Program-made: the position numbers and the translations under genes
The notes under the pieces: model-generated
Databases searched by the model: none
What the model was told of the DNA's origin: nothing
The model's input: the letters and a program-made list of their open reading frames with translations, nothing else
Origin: Candidatus Poribacteria bacterium
GTDB lineage: Bacteria > Poribacteria > WGA-4E > WGA-3G
Assembly (NCBI GenBank): GCA_022825825.1
Contig: JAJDWA010000006.1
Location: 1-47,775 of the forward strand
Reading direction: 5' to 3'
DNA length: 47,775 nucleotides
Shown: positions 35,140 through 43,787 of the stretch, piece after piece
Numbering within the stretch: the first letter of the stretch is position 1
How the letters are laid out: the number at the start of each line of letters is the position of its first letter

Positions 35140-36924
35140 TTACCAATTTACATCATTAACTAAATGCCCTTCAGGGATTGGGACCCACACGCCCCCGGTC
35201 TTAAAAGTTACATTCTCTTGAAAATCATCAAAAGTTCCGACAACGCTTACAACAACATGTTTTTCCTGTAAAAACTGGATAACATCAGTATATTTAGATG
35301 TTTGTTTTATAGGTTCATCTGTGACAAGGATGAGATGGGTTTTTGTCCCGTGTCGAAGTTCTAACTGATTATACCCTTTAACAATTGCATCTAAGAGAAA
35401 CTCATCATCTTGACAGGGCAGCTCAATGATTTTGCGAACCTGAACCAATGATTGTGGTGGATTGAAAACATCTACTGTATTATCGGAATCATTCGATCTG
35501 AATCTAACCACACCTAACTGATAATTAAGGAGCGCATTGTCCCAGTCCCGTAACCAAACATCCAGTTGTTTTAAAAAAGGCGGGAGTTTGTCTTCCATGC
35601 TTTTGCTACCATCAATAAATAAAATAATATCCACAGGTTCATTACGAGTATTTTGAATCAACCCTATGCCGACTCGCTGGATATTTTCCCATTTTGCTTT
35701 TTTCAGAAGATCAGCCTTTGTACTTAATGTTGAGGCGGTGCTGCGTTCTTGTGCTATCAGTCGGGTGTCTTGGGTACCAGGAATTTCGTGCCATTTACCA
35801 TTCGTTTCAGAGGCAAGTACTTGGTGTTCCTTCTCCGGCAGCCCCAGTACGTTGACATAAACGCCAAACTCTCGGCAGATATCAATTGCATCTTTTAATG
35901 TCCTGCCTTCTATGCTTGTGAATGGTTCATCGGTGACAACAATAAGATGTTTTTTGGATGTGGCACGAAACCGCATTTCATTGACAGTTTTCACAATAGC
36001 ATCCAAAGCATTTTCATCTTCGCGGATGATAATCTCACGAATTTCGCGTTTATATTCTTTCATATCTTTTGTCAATTGAAGAACCTGAATGGCATTTTTG
36101 GTGGTATCTTTGTCGTCTCGATACGTTGAAAATTGTGATAAACCGAGGGCATAGTCAATATTAGAAGATTCGTATACATCAACCATATTTACCAAATGTT
36201 TCGCAACATCAAGTATGTTATCCCCCATACTACCGCTTGAATCAATGACAAAAACAACATCAATAGGTCCACCCTCACTTGTTCCAACAATTTGGTTGGC
36301 AAGGCTTCTCATTACACCACCAATTTTGATATTGGGTAATAGTTGTTTGTTCTCCAAGAAATCACCTATATGTGTTGCTCCATCACTATCAACGCCTGTT
36401 CCCCCAGCAACATTAAGTGTAGACCGAGTAGAGGCACGATGAACGCCTTGCATTCCGGAACGTTTTGTCCCAAGCGACCCTAACGTTGGTTCGGCTGCTT
36501 CTACGGTCGATAATGCGCTTTCAACCGGACGAAGTTTATTGACTGCGGTACTCACATTCACATTTACATCAGGTGAGGTTTTTGTATCCTCAAGTCGTGG
36601 TTGTTCCGTAATAATTGGTGTTGTAGGGGCAAGATTAGCATTAAACGCGTTGTGCGGATTGATCGATTCAACTCTGGCAAGCGGTTTTGCTGCCTCATAT
36701 TTAGTCTTAATACGTTGCCGTGTGATTGGTTTGATGGGTGTCTTCGGTGGAATCGATCTCGGTGCCGTTGATAGCGTTACTGCAATCTTGTCTTCAGCAG
36801 GTAAAATAGACTCATTACTAACAATATAATAAAACAGCGAAATTAGAAAAAGTACATGGAAAATCATTGAAATTAACAAAGCACTTCGCGTGAAAGATTT
36901 AATAGTGCTACGATTATTATTCAT
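35140..36924 (-). CDS. vWA protein 1, two-domain member
   Basis: The 594-residue first member of the tandem vWA family. The anchor is at about 15-35 (ALLISMIFHVLFLISLFYYIV). A Pro/Lys-rich stretch precedes the conserved spacer with STAVNKLRPVESALSTVEAAEPT. The first vWA has MIDAS DSSGS at 228-232 and TDEPFTS; the second has DGSKS at 438-442 and TDEPIKQ. I start at 36924, not 36942, because that aligns with the paralogues and follows GATGAGG. The upstream ATG overlaps the anti-sigma stop, so translation is coupled either way. Confidence 0.9.
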   Translation of the reverse strand: MNNNRSTIKSFTRSALLISMIFHVLFLISLFYYIVSNESILPAEDKIAVTLSTAPRSIPPKTPIKPITRQRIKTKYEAAKPLARVESINPHNAFNANLAPTTPIITEQPRLEDTKTSPDVNVNVSTAVNKLRPVESALSTVEAAEPTLGSLGTKRSGMQGVHRASTRSTLNVAGGTGVDSDGATHIGDFLENKQLLPNIKIGGVMRSLANQIVGTSEGGPIDVVFVIDSSGSMGDNILDVAKHLVNMVDVYESSNIDYALGLSQFSTYRDDKDTTKNAIQVLQLTKDMKEYKREIREIIIREDENALDAIVKTVNEMRFRATSKKHLIVVTDEPFTSIEGRTLKDAIDICREFGVYVNVLGLPEKEHQVLASETNGKWHEIPGTQDTRLIAQERSTASTLSTKADLLKKAKWENIQRVGIGLIQNTRNEPVDIILFIDGSKSMEDKLPPFLKQLDVWLRDWDNALLNYQLGVVRFRSNDSDNTVDVFNPPQSLVQVRKIIELPCQDDEFLLDAIVKGYNQLELRHGTKTHLILVTDEPIKQTSKYTDVIQFLQEKHVVVSVVGTFDDFQENVTFKTGGVWVPIPEGHLVNDVNW

Positions 36925-36938
36925 TGCTTTATACCTCA

Positions 36939-37466
36939 TCAACGAATTTTAAGTGAACGTTTCGGTTCTTCTTGTAAAATTACTTCAAATGAAATTAGTC
37001 TTTCTTGTTGAACTTCTGATGATTTAGAACGAAATTGGGTAAATGGGTTTAACTTCTCAATACGAGGTGAGTAGAGGGTTACGCCTATCATTGTAAATAC
37101 AGCAAATATTAACCCAAACATATAAACAAGGTTATAAGCACGGATGTTGCCCCGCATCCACGTTTGCAAACCTTCAACAAAGCATCCAAGACGGTTAAAG
37201 AGAGGTTGGTGTATTTTTTGAGACACCTTCATCGTAGTTGCGCGTGACATTACCGTTGACAGAAAAGTATCAGAGGCTTTAACCGGTTCTACAGAACGAA
37301 GGAGTTTGTCTGTTTGTTCAATCGCCTCAACTCGAGAACTACAATCAGTACATTGTTTTAGATGCCACCGAATCAGATGTCGTTTCCAAGTAGGGACTTC
37401 ATTGTCAAAATAGGCTGCAAGTTGTGTTTGAACGTTTTTACATTCGTTTATTTTATATTTTGGCAT
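36939..37466 (-). CDS. zinc-finger anti-sigma factor of the vWA locus
   Basis: A 175-residue predicted transmembrane anti-sigma factor. The ZAS/zf-HC2 signature HX3CX2C is at His35, Cys39 and Cys42 (HLKQCTDC). A single membrane segment lies at about 115-136 (LVYMFGLIFAVFTMIGVTLY), with a short periplasmic tail of about 40 residues. ATG at 37466 is chosen because GGAGG lies 8 bp upstream; the gene overlaps the end of the sigma factor by 14 bp. It should hold the sigma factor inactive until a signal arrives. Confidence 0.87.
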   Translation of the reverse strand: MPKYKINECKNVQTQLAAYFDNEVPTWKRHLIRWHLKQCTDCSSRVEAIEQTDKLLRSVEPVKASDTFLSTVMSRATTMKVSQKIHQPLFNRLGCFVEGLQTWMRGNIRAYNLVYMFGLIFAVFTMIGVTLYSPRIEKLNPFTQFRSKSSEVQQERLISFEVILQEEPKRSLKIR

Positions 37467-38052
37467 TGACTCCACCTCCTATTCCAGCCTTGATAAGTAG
37501 TTTTTTCATGTTTTGACGTGCGCGGTGAATTAAAGATTTTATTGCCCCTATTGAACAATTTAGAATCTCAGCAATTTCTTCATAACTCATTTCCTGATAT
37601 GTTACCAGTGTTAACGCTAAACGTTGATTTTCTGGAAGCTGTTTTAATGCTTTCTTAATGAGTTGTTGACGTTCTTTCTTTTCATAAAGGAGATCCGGTT
37701 GATAACGAGTATCTATCATAAATTCGGATTGGTAAACATCCTCGCTTTCGTCAACCATGTCTTCCAGAAAGTAAGTATTGCGGCGCGCACGATTTCTGAT
37801 TTCGTTTCGCGACAAATTGGTCGCGATTGTATAAAGCCAACTTTTAAAGGACGCTTTCGGTTCATAACGACTCGCGCTCTTGAAAACTCGGAGAAACGTC
37901 TCCTGTGCTAAGTCTTCCGCACGATGATAGTCATTGATAGTGTAATAGATATAATTAACAAGTGCATCTTGATACCTTCTGACAAGCAGCTCAAATGCAC
38001 TCATATCTCCTTTACGGCATTCCAGCATCAATTCTTCGTCTGAAACTATCAT
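37453..38052 (-). CDS. ECF-family sigma factor of the vWA locus
   Basis: A 199-residue group 4 sigma factor. Region 2 has HRAEDLAQETFLRVFKSASRYEP and FKSWLYTIATNLSRNEIRNRARR. Region 4 has LALTLVTYQEMSYEEIAEILNCSIGAIKSLIHRARQNMKKLL. A strong AGGAGAACATC precedes the ATG. Downstream, in the same direction with overlaps or gaps of about 30 bp, come its anti-sigma factor and four vWA genes, so autoregulated control of the vWA array is likely. Its own promoter is probably upstream of the TPR or FGE-like gene. Confidence 0.93.
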   Translation of the reverse strand: MIVSDEELMLECRKGDMSAFELLVRRYQDALVNYIYYTINDYHRAEDLAQETFLRVFKSASRYEPKASFKSWLYTIATNLSRNEIRNRARRNTYFLEDMVDESEDVYQSEFMIDTRYQPDLLYEKKERQQLIKKALKQLPENQRLALTLVTYQEMSYEEIAEILNCSIGAIKSLIHRARQNMKKLLIKAGIGGGVNAKI

Positions 38053-38092
38053 GATGTTCTCCTGTTTATTTTGGTAAAGTTATAGTCTTGTT

Positions 38093-38701
38093 CTACTCTT
38101 CTTCGGTCCCTTCTGTTTCCGTAGGACGATATTCTTTAGAAAGTTTTAACTTCAATCGCATCGCTGTTTTAAAAACCTCTACAGCTTCCCGGCGTTTGCC
38201 TTGAAGCGTATAAACGGCGCCAAGTTCCGAATACAATTCTGGATGGTTCGGGATAAACTGGATGCCACGTTCGTAAACATTAATAGCCTCGTCATAACGT
38301 TTTAGCATACGATAGGTTGCTGCGAGATTGATATACACAGTGACTTCACTCGGTTCACACGCAATCGCCATTTTGTAAGCGTCAATCGCTTTTTCATAGT
38401 TTTCTAACATAAAATATGCTAAACCAAGGTGAAAGTGTGCTTCAGCGGATTCACGATTATGTTGAAGTACCTGAAGAAATTCTGTAATTGCTTTTTCGTA
38501 GTCGCGAGCGTTTAACGCATCTGCACCCCGTTTTAAATGTTTTGCCGCTGCCTGGTGAAGATGGATATCTAAACGTCCACGCTGAATAACCTGATTTTGT
38601 AATTTTTCTGATGAAATAACCGACTCATCACGTTTTAGCGGGGAGTTAGCGGACTCATCTTTAATCGAGACCTGTTCTTCATTAGGTTTATTGTCTTTCA
38701 T
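38093..38701 (-). CDS. soluble TPR protein
   Basis: A 202-residue protein without a signal peptide. A charged N-terminal 45 residues are followed by four to five TPRs (AAKHLKRGADALNARDYEKAITEFLQVL, AEAHFHLGLAYFMLENYEKAIDAYKMAI, VTVYINLAATYRMLKRYDEAINVYERGI, PELYSELGAVYTLQGKRREAVEVFKTAM). It is probably a cytosolic adaptor. It is 40 bp ahead of the ECF sigma gene and so probably part of the same operon. CGGAG precedes the ATG. Confidence 0.85.
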   Translation of the reverse strand: MKDNKPNEEQVSIKDESANSPLKRDESVISSEKLQNQVIQRGRLDIHLHQAAAKHLKRGADALNARDYEKAITEFLQVLQHNRESAEAHFHLGLAYFMLENYEKAIDAYKMAIACEPSEVTVYINLAATYRMLKRYDEAINVYERGIQFIPNHPELYSELGAVYTLQGKRREAVEVFKTAMRLKLKLSKEYRPTETEGTEEE

Positions 38702-38786
38702 CCGTTAACTCCGTTCCTTGAACCTCAATTATTTTAACACCTAAGTCCTAAAAAAGTGGCAAATTAATAACGATCTTGATACAGTA

Positions 38787-39671
38787 TCAACGAGCAATGC
38801 GAAACCCTATCACAAATTCTGCATAATTTGTGCTAAAAAAATCAAAACTAGTACAGGTGCTGTAGTCGTGGTTATAATACCAAGCACCGCCGCAAGCAAC
38901 ACGGAAGGCCTTCTCATCGTCATAGGGGGTGCTGGTCCATTCCCAAACATTGCCTATCATGTCATAACATCCGAACGGGCTGATCCCATCTTTGAACGCG
39001 CCGACAGGTGTTGTGCCTTCAGCACCGAGTTCGGTAGTGTTGCAACGTGGTTTATCTATTTCATATCCCCACGGAAAAAGTCTATCATCGGTGCCGCGCG
39101 CTGCATACTGCCATTCCGCGAATGAGGGTAATCTTCCTCCAACGTAATTAGCGTAAGCCTCAGCATCTTCACAACTGACCCAAACGACAGGATGGTCACC
39201 CTTCAATGCATAACCTTCATAACTTAACTCATTTCTGTCTTGCCATTCCGTTGGGGGTTTATATCCAGTTTCCTTAACAAACCGATAGTATTGCGCATTG
39301 GTCACAGGATAGACACCGATCTCAAATTCTTCAATTTCCAACGGTGTGCCTTCTTCACCGATAAGCGCAGTTCCTGCAGGCACATACACGGTTATGTCTA
39401 ATACTTGAAGCGCTGCCTTCCGAACTTCTGTTTCAACATGAGTGAGCGCGTATCCCAGAGGTGAAATTACCTCTCCAACGGGAGGCGTCGTGAGTTGTGG
39501 TACTCGTTCCCATCCTAAATCAGTGCCTAAAAGGAGTTTACCAGCATCATGGACTGAGTCATTATAGTGCCACGTCCAATAATCTCGAAGCAGTTGTTGA
39601 AAAGCATCTGGCGTCCCACTTTCGATTAGCGCGATTCGAGATGCTTCCGGCTTTTTGACATCTAATAGCAT
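38787..39671 (-). CDS. SUMF1/FGE-domain protein
   Basis: A 294-residue protein. The N-terminal 95 residues are unassigned (helical, includes GWERVPQLTTPPVGE). The C-terminal formylglycine-generating-enzyme (SUMF1) fold has EFEIGVYPVTNAQYYRFVKETGY, HPVVWVSCEDAEAYANYVGGRLPSFAEWQYAARG, FGCYDMIGNVWEWTSTPYD, then CGGAWYYNHDYSTC and IGFRIAR. The CX4C-type pair of true aerobic FGE is not intact (only one Cys aligns), so sulfatase activation is doubtful. Binding or an EgtB-like role is possible. No sulfatase gene is in the window. Confidence 0.82.
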   Translation of the reverse strand: MLLDVKKPEASRIALIESGTPDAFQQLLRDYWTWHYNDSVHDAGKLLLGTDLGWERVPQLTTPPVGEVISPLGYALTHVETEVRKAALQVLDITVYVPAGTALIGEEGTPLEIEEFEIGVYPVTNAQYYRFVKETGYKPPTEWQDRNELSYEGYALKGDHPVVWVSCEDAEAYANYVGGRLPSFAEWQYAARGTDDRLFPWGYEIDKPRCNTTELGAEGTTPVGAFKDGISPFGCYDMIGNVWEWTSTPYDDEKAFRVACGGAWYYNHDYSTCTSFDFFSTNYAEFVIGFRIAR

Positions 39672-40028
39672 ATTCTTTTAGACGTAACATAACTTCAGAT
39701 TAATTCTAAGGGTCCGGACGATCTTAATTTTGTTATATCGTTCCAGCGCTTTTGATTTATTATACCATAGAAAAGAGATATCGAGCAAGATTGTTTTCAG
39801 GCGTAAACAGAACCATTCAATTTTTCAATAATTTCTAACTTCTTTCAAAGGTCCCCTCCTGTATATTGTAGGTCGCGATTCGGAGATCGCGCCTACCAAT
39901 ACCGTCTACTCTGTGCCCAAGGGAACTCCGATTCCCCATTATCACTATAATACCTATAGATTAGAATGGACAGACTACTAAGTGGGTACACACAGAGAGT
40001 ATCAATAGTTATGAGTACAATCAATAGC
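39672..40028. other. intergenic region with a palindromic repeat
   Basis: No gene is supported. The perfect-looking hairpin GGTCGCGAT-TCGGAG-ATCGCGCC within GTA...TAC (39868-39897) belongs to the interspersed repeat family. The rest is AT-rich. Confidence 0.5.
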
Positions 40029-40072
40029 CAAAACACATACCGACCTACAATTGGTAGGTCGGTATGTGTTTT
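40029..40072. terminator. long bidirectional-type terminator hairpin
   Basis: An inverted repeat of about 18 bp per arm (AAACACATACCGACCTAC / TAGGTCGGTATGTGTTT) has T runs on the plus strand and A runs that read as U on the minus strand. It lies 5 bp past the stop of the Ig-repeat lipoprotein gene. Confidence 0.85.
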
Positions 40073-40077
40073 TAAGA

Positions 40078-41679
40078 TCATTGGACAGCAACGGTTACAT
40101 TGCCTGCTCTGATGGATTGCCGGAGTAGTTCCTGGAGCTCTTCTTCTGTTGCATTCGGGTTGTCTATCTGCAGCAACAGATACTCCTTGGCAACGCCGTG
40201 TATCTGCATTCTTGGAAGTTTTCTATCCTCAGGCTTCTCCTCGAAGTATATCTCGTTTATTAGCCGCCTGACATAGTCGGCAGAGAAACCGTATGCTTCT
40301 TCGAAGTATTGATCATACAACTCCTGGTCTCTAATGGATGAAGAGAAGTATTCCCATATTTTGCGTTTATACTCCGCGAATCTTTGAAAGGTCGCTCGTC
40401 CCACTTCGGTTTCTACATCAAACAGAGGGCCATACTCTGAGTTGATGTATCCATAATTTGTCGTGAAATATTCTTGTTCTTTTTCACTTGCGGTGCTGTG
40501 GTCATAGCCAAGCGCCTCAGCCACAATTTCGATCTTGATACGATCTGCCTCTGTGGAGACAGGTATGCCATATATCTGTCCCGGCAGTGTATGCTCGAAT
40601 GATCTTGTGTCTGTAGCTGTGCTTGCAGATGCGGTGACGGCAGTGGTTCCAGCGGTAAGGCTTGCTACTTTTGTCGCAGGGACTGTTGCTATCCATGCTC
40701 CTGTTTCGTCGGTGGTAGCAGTTACAGTAACGGTATCACCAAGTGTTATTGTTACCGTCTCCCCGGCAGGAAGATTAGTGCTTGTGCCGGACACGACAAT
40801 TGAACCATCAGCTTCACTGGTAATCGTTCCAATTGCTATAACTGGTTCCGGCAGCGTATACTCGAATGAGCTTGTATCTGTAGCTGTGCTTGCAGATGCG
40901 GTGACGGCAGTGGTTCCAGCGGTAAGACTTGCTGCTTTTGTGGCAGGGACTGTTGCTATCCATGCTCCTGTTTTGTCGGTAGTGGTCTTTACCGTAACAG
41001 CACCCTCACCCAGCACGATAGTCACCGTCGTTCCTTCAGGAAAATCAGTACTCGTGCCGGAAACGGTGACAGAGCCGTCATCTGCCGGAACCGCAGCATC
41101 AATCGTCAGCGTCGGCGGAGCAATCTCAAATGAGCTCTCGGCCGTTACTTTCTTTGCAGTGGCTGTGACCGCTATTGTCCCCGGGGCAAGTCGTGCTGTC
41201 TTTCCGGCAGGCACGGTTGTCGCCCAGGTGCCGTCTTTATCAATGGTGGTTTTCACGGTGATGGCACTGTCACCCAGCACGATGGTCACCTTCGTTCCTT
41301 CGGGGACATCAGTGCTCGTGCCGGAAACGGTGACAGACTTGTCATCCGCCTGCACCACAGTGTTAATTGACACGGTTGGTTTCGGCTCTTCCGGCGCTGG
41401 TGTTTCAAGCTTCTCAGGTTCCTCTGGTTCTTCCGGAGTTGGGTCTTTCTGTTCTGAAGGGCCCTCGTCTGGCGGTTGTTTCATCTCGCCGTTGGTCGTT
41501 GTTGGACCTTCGGGCGTGTTCATCTGCTCTTCTCCCGGTTCCGTCATCACCGGGCTAACCATATTCATTCCTTCGTCACATCCTATGACTGCAAGGAAGG
41601 TGAAAATAATTATTGTTATCCATGTTGCAAAAATTGCAACTGAAAACCCCTTATCTCTGTTCATTGACTGTGTTTCCAC
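40078..41679 (-). CDS. lipoprotein with three bacterial Ig-like repeats
   Basis: A 533-residue lipoprotein with a signal segment ending in AVIGC (Cys34). A Pro/Glu/Thr-rich stalk follows (about 45-100). Three roughly 90-residue Big_6-like Ig repeats (about 100-370) contain VTVSGTSTDxPEGTxVTIVLG and GAWIATVPATKxASLTAGTTAVTASASTAT. A helical C-terminal domain (about 375-533) is rich in Tyr/Glu and unrecognised. Repeats 2 and 3 are nearly identical at both levels. GC content appears higher than in neighbours. The start is GTG at 41679 or ATG at 41664. Confidence 0.82.
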   Translation of the reverse strand: METQSMNRDKGFSVAIFATWITIIIFTFLAVIGCDEGMNMVSPVMTEPGEEQMNTPEGPTTTNGEMKQPPDEGPSEQKDPTPEEPEEPEKLETPAPEEPKPTVSINTVVQADDKSVTVSGTSTDVPEGTKVTIVLGDSAITVKTTIDKDGTWATTVPAGKTARLAPGTIAVTATAKKVTAESSFEIAPPTLTIDAAVPADDGSVTVSGTSTDFPEGTTVTIVLGEGAVTVKTTTDKTGAWIATVPATKAASLTAGTTAVTASASTATDTSSFEYTLPEPVIAIGTITSEADGSIVVSGTSTNLPAGETVTITLGDTVTVTATTDETGAWIATVPATKVASLTAGTTAVTASASTATDTRSFEHTLPGQIYGIPVSTEADRIKIEIVAEALGYDHSTASEKEQEYFTTNYGYINSEYGPLFDVETEVGRATFQRFAEYKRKIWEYFSSSIRDQELYDQYFEEAYGFSADYVRRLINEIYFEEKPEDRKLPRMQIHGVAKEYLLLQIDNPNATEEELQELLRQSIRAGNVTVAVQ

Positions 41680-42153
41680 TGGAGAATTTCCTTTTGTTTT
41701 ATGGTATACTTGATATATAAGTTAGGACTAAAACACTATTTTAAAACTTGCTTGAGCTGTTCCTGCGATTTCCTTGTGAAACCTGCAAGGTTGCCTTGAA
41801 ACCTTGATATTGTCGGTTTTCGAATTGCTCTACCCGACCTACGAACTAACCGCACCATTTAGGTTCAGTTAGGAAACCTCACCTACCACCTATGTTGTAG
41901 TACAACTGTTAGTTTGTATTGCGTCCCTACGCAAACTGACAGTTTGCCCTACAGCAGTGTCCAAGTAATTATAACCTAAGTTGCTACTTATGTAGCACAA
42001 TCTGTTAGATTGTGCCTGTAAGGGCGCAAACTAACAAGTTTACGCTACGAAAACTTGGGAAATATGCATTATTCTCTATAAAAAACGGTGTTTGCAAGTC
42101 TAAAACTTATAGGTAGCAATTTGAGTTAATTATAGATTTTACTATATGAACCC
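41680..42153. repeat. intergenic region packed with palindromic repeats
   Basis: No gene is visible. Several hairpins lie in a row: GGTTCAGTTAGGAAACCTCACC near 41862-41885; AACTGTTAGTTTG...CAAACTGACAGTTTG near 41905-41953; ACAATCTGTTAGATTGT near 41997-42014; and CAAACTAACAAGTTTACGC near 42027-42046. They are embedded in GTAGCAC/CTACG-type borders. Confidence 0.55.
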
Positions 42154-43227
42154 TTAGGGCACTAACTGGACCTTAATAGAATCAGTACCTTTTTGGACCA
42201 TCTCAAAGGCAGTAAGATAGTCCTCCAATGGGAGTTGATGTGTGACCATAAGGCTTACGTCTATAGCACCGCTTTGAATATAATCAATAGCAAGCGGATA
42301 CGCATAGGGGCCCAAATGGGATCCGTGGATATTGAGTTCTTTGGTATCGCCTATGATAGTCCAATCAACAGTTACCGGCTCCCGCATGACGCTAAATTCA
42401 ACGAAAGTGCCAGCCTTTCTAATCATGTGGAGTCCTTGTTCGACTGCCTTTGGGTGTCCTGTTGCCTCAATGTAAACATCACATCCGTAACCATCAGTTA
42501 AGTCCAACACTTGTTGAACAGCATCCGTTTCCGATGGGTTGATAGTTATATCTGCACCCAATTTTTGGGCAACATCTAACCGTTTAGGGATAAGGTCAAT
42601 GGCTATCAACATGCCTGGGTTTTTCAACTTTGCCGCGCCTATCATACCGAGACCGAGCGTACCAGCACCTGCAACGACAACAATATCTCCGAATTCAATG
42701 TTTCCGCGCTGCACAGCATGAATAGAACATGCGAGCGGTTCAATCATCGCTGCACTTGCAGTAGGTATATCAGAAGGCACTTTGTAGACAAGTGAGCGTG
42801 CGGGGAACTTCATATAGTCTGCCATACCACCGTCAACAACCGGCTGAAAACCGTAGATGTTGTGAACTTGGCAGAGCCAATACTTTCCAGTACGGCAGTA
42901 GCGGCATTCCCAACACGGGACGATCTGCTCCGCGATGGCGATGTCTCCGAGTTGCAATCCGTACTTTTCATCAGCACCTTCACCAAGTTGAACGACTTGT
43001 CCAATAAATTCATGCCCAGCAATCACGGGCGTTTCCACGTAAGGCTCTCGGTTTTCATCACCCCAAAAAAGTGGTGCGCCTGTATAACATTTAATGTCGC
43101 TCGCGCAAACACCGCAGGCATTGACCTTAATCACAACTTCACCAGGGCCAGCCTGTGGCATCGGGACATCTTCAAGCTGGTAATCTTGCGGTCCACGGCA
43201 CATTATAGCGCGCATCGTTTTGGACAT
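42154..43227 (-). CDS. zinc-dependent alcohol dehydrogenase, erythritol/threitol type
   Basis: A 357-residue medium-chain dehydrogenase. Catalytic zinc ligands are Cys41 in ACGVCASD and His72-Glu73 in AGHEFIG; the structural zinc Cys set is 105, 108, 111 and 119 (PCWECRYCRTGKYWLC). The Rossmann motif is GAGTLGLG. The segments CASDIKCYTG and FWGDENREP closely resemble erythritol/L-threitol dehydrogenase EltD as I remember it, so polyol oxidation is likely, but substrate is inferred. It begins next to the end of the SpoU gene on the same strand. Confidence 0.88.
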   Translation of the reverse strand: MSKTMRAIMCRGPQDYQLEDVPMPQAGPGEVVIKVNACGVCASDIKCYTGAPLFWGDENREPYVETPVIAGHEFIGQVVQLGEGADEKYGLQLGDIAIAEQIVPCWECRYCRTGKYWLCQVHNIYGFQPVVDGGMADYMKFPARSLVYKVPSDIPTASAAMIEPLACSIHAVQRGNIEFGDIVVVAGAGTLGLGMIGAAKLKNPGMLIAIDLIPKRLDVAQKLGADITINPSETDAVQQVLDLTDGYGCDVYIEATGHPKAVEQGLHMIRKAGTFVEFSVMREPVTVDWTIIGDTKELNIHGSHLGPYAYPLAIDYIQSGAIDVSLMVTHQLPLEDYLTAFEMVQKGTDSIKVQLVP

Positions 43228-43749
43228 CTAAATTTCCTTTGACGCATGTAAAATGTGGTAGGCTGCGATTCCGAGCGAGACATGAACATTCATTGATGCA
43301 CCTTTTCCATACATCGGAAGAAAAATAACCGTATCACAAACAGCAAGTGTTCGTTTTGTCACCCCGTGATCTTCATGTCCCACGACAAGGCAGATTTTGT
43401 CAGGATATTTAACTTCATAATAGGGGACAGACTCGGCAGTAAGTTCTAACGCACAGATCGTATATCCTTCCTCTTTGAGCGATAGTATTGCGTCCGACGC
43501 TTGTTCTGTATAACGCCATTGGACGCGTTTCTGTTTACCTCGTGCAACCTTTCGGAGCAGTGGGTGGGGTGGCTGTGCACTAATGCCAGTCAAAATAAGT
43601 TCTTGAACACGGCACGCATCCGCTATTCGAAATGCAGAACCGACATTAATGGGGTCTTGCACATCTTGCAGAATAAAGATCAGTTCCTTTTCATGGTGTT
43701 GTACCTGTTTCAGAAAATCTTTGAGCGGTTTGCCGCGTAGCTGCTTCAT
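43228..43749 (-). CDS. SpoU/TrmH-family RNA methyltransferase
   Basis: A 173-residue SPOUT methyltransferase that likely 2'-O-methylates a tRNA or rRNA ribose. Motif 1 is QDPINVGSAFRIADA, motif 2 LVVGHEDHGV, motif 3 IFLPMYGKGASMNVHVSLGIAAY, which form the trefoil-knot SAM site. The short length (no N-terminal extension) suits a minimal TrmH/TrmL-like enzyme; target position cannot be read. No good ribosome-binding site precedes the ATG. The stop abuts the dehydrogenase gene. Confidence 0.9.
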   Translation of the reverse strand: MKQLRGKPLKDFLKQVQHHEKELIFILQDVQDPINVGSAFRIADACRVQELILTGISAQPPHPLLRKVARGKQKRVQWRYTEQASDAILSLKEEGYTICALELTAESVPYYEVKYPDKICLVVGHEDHGVTKRTLAVCDTVIFLPMYGKGASMNVHVSLGIAAYHILHASKEI

Positions 43750-43787
43750 ATCTAATAGGAGGATTTAAGAAACACCAAAGGATAACG

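Noticed and set aside
40535..41713. A 392-codon open frame antisense to the Ig-repeat lipoprotein
   Set aside because: It mirrors the codon bias and repeats of the real gene and encodes a low-complexity Val/Ser-rich sequence; the minus-strand gene has a signal peptide, Ig domains and a terminator.
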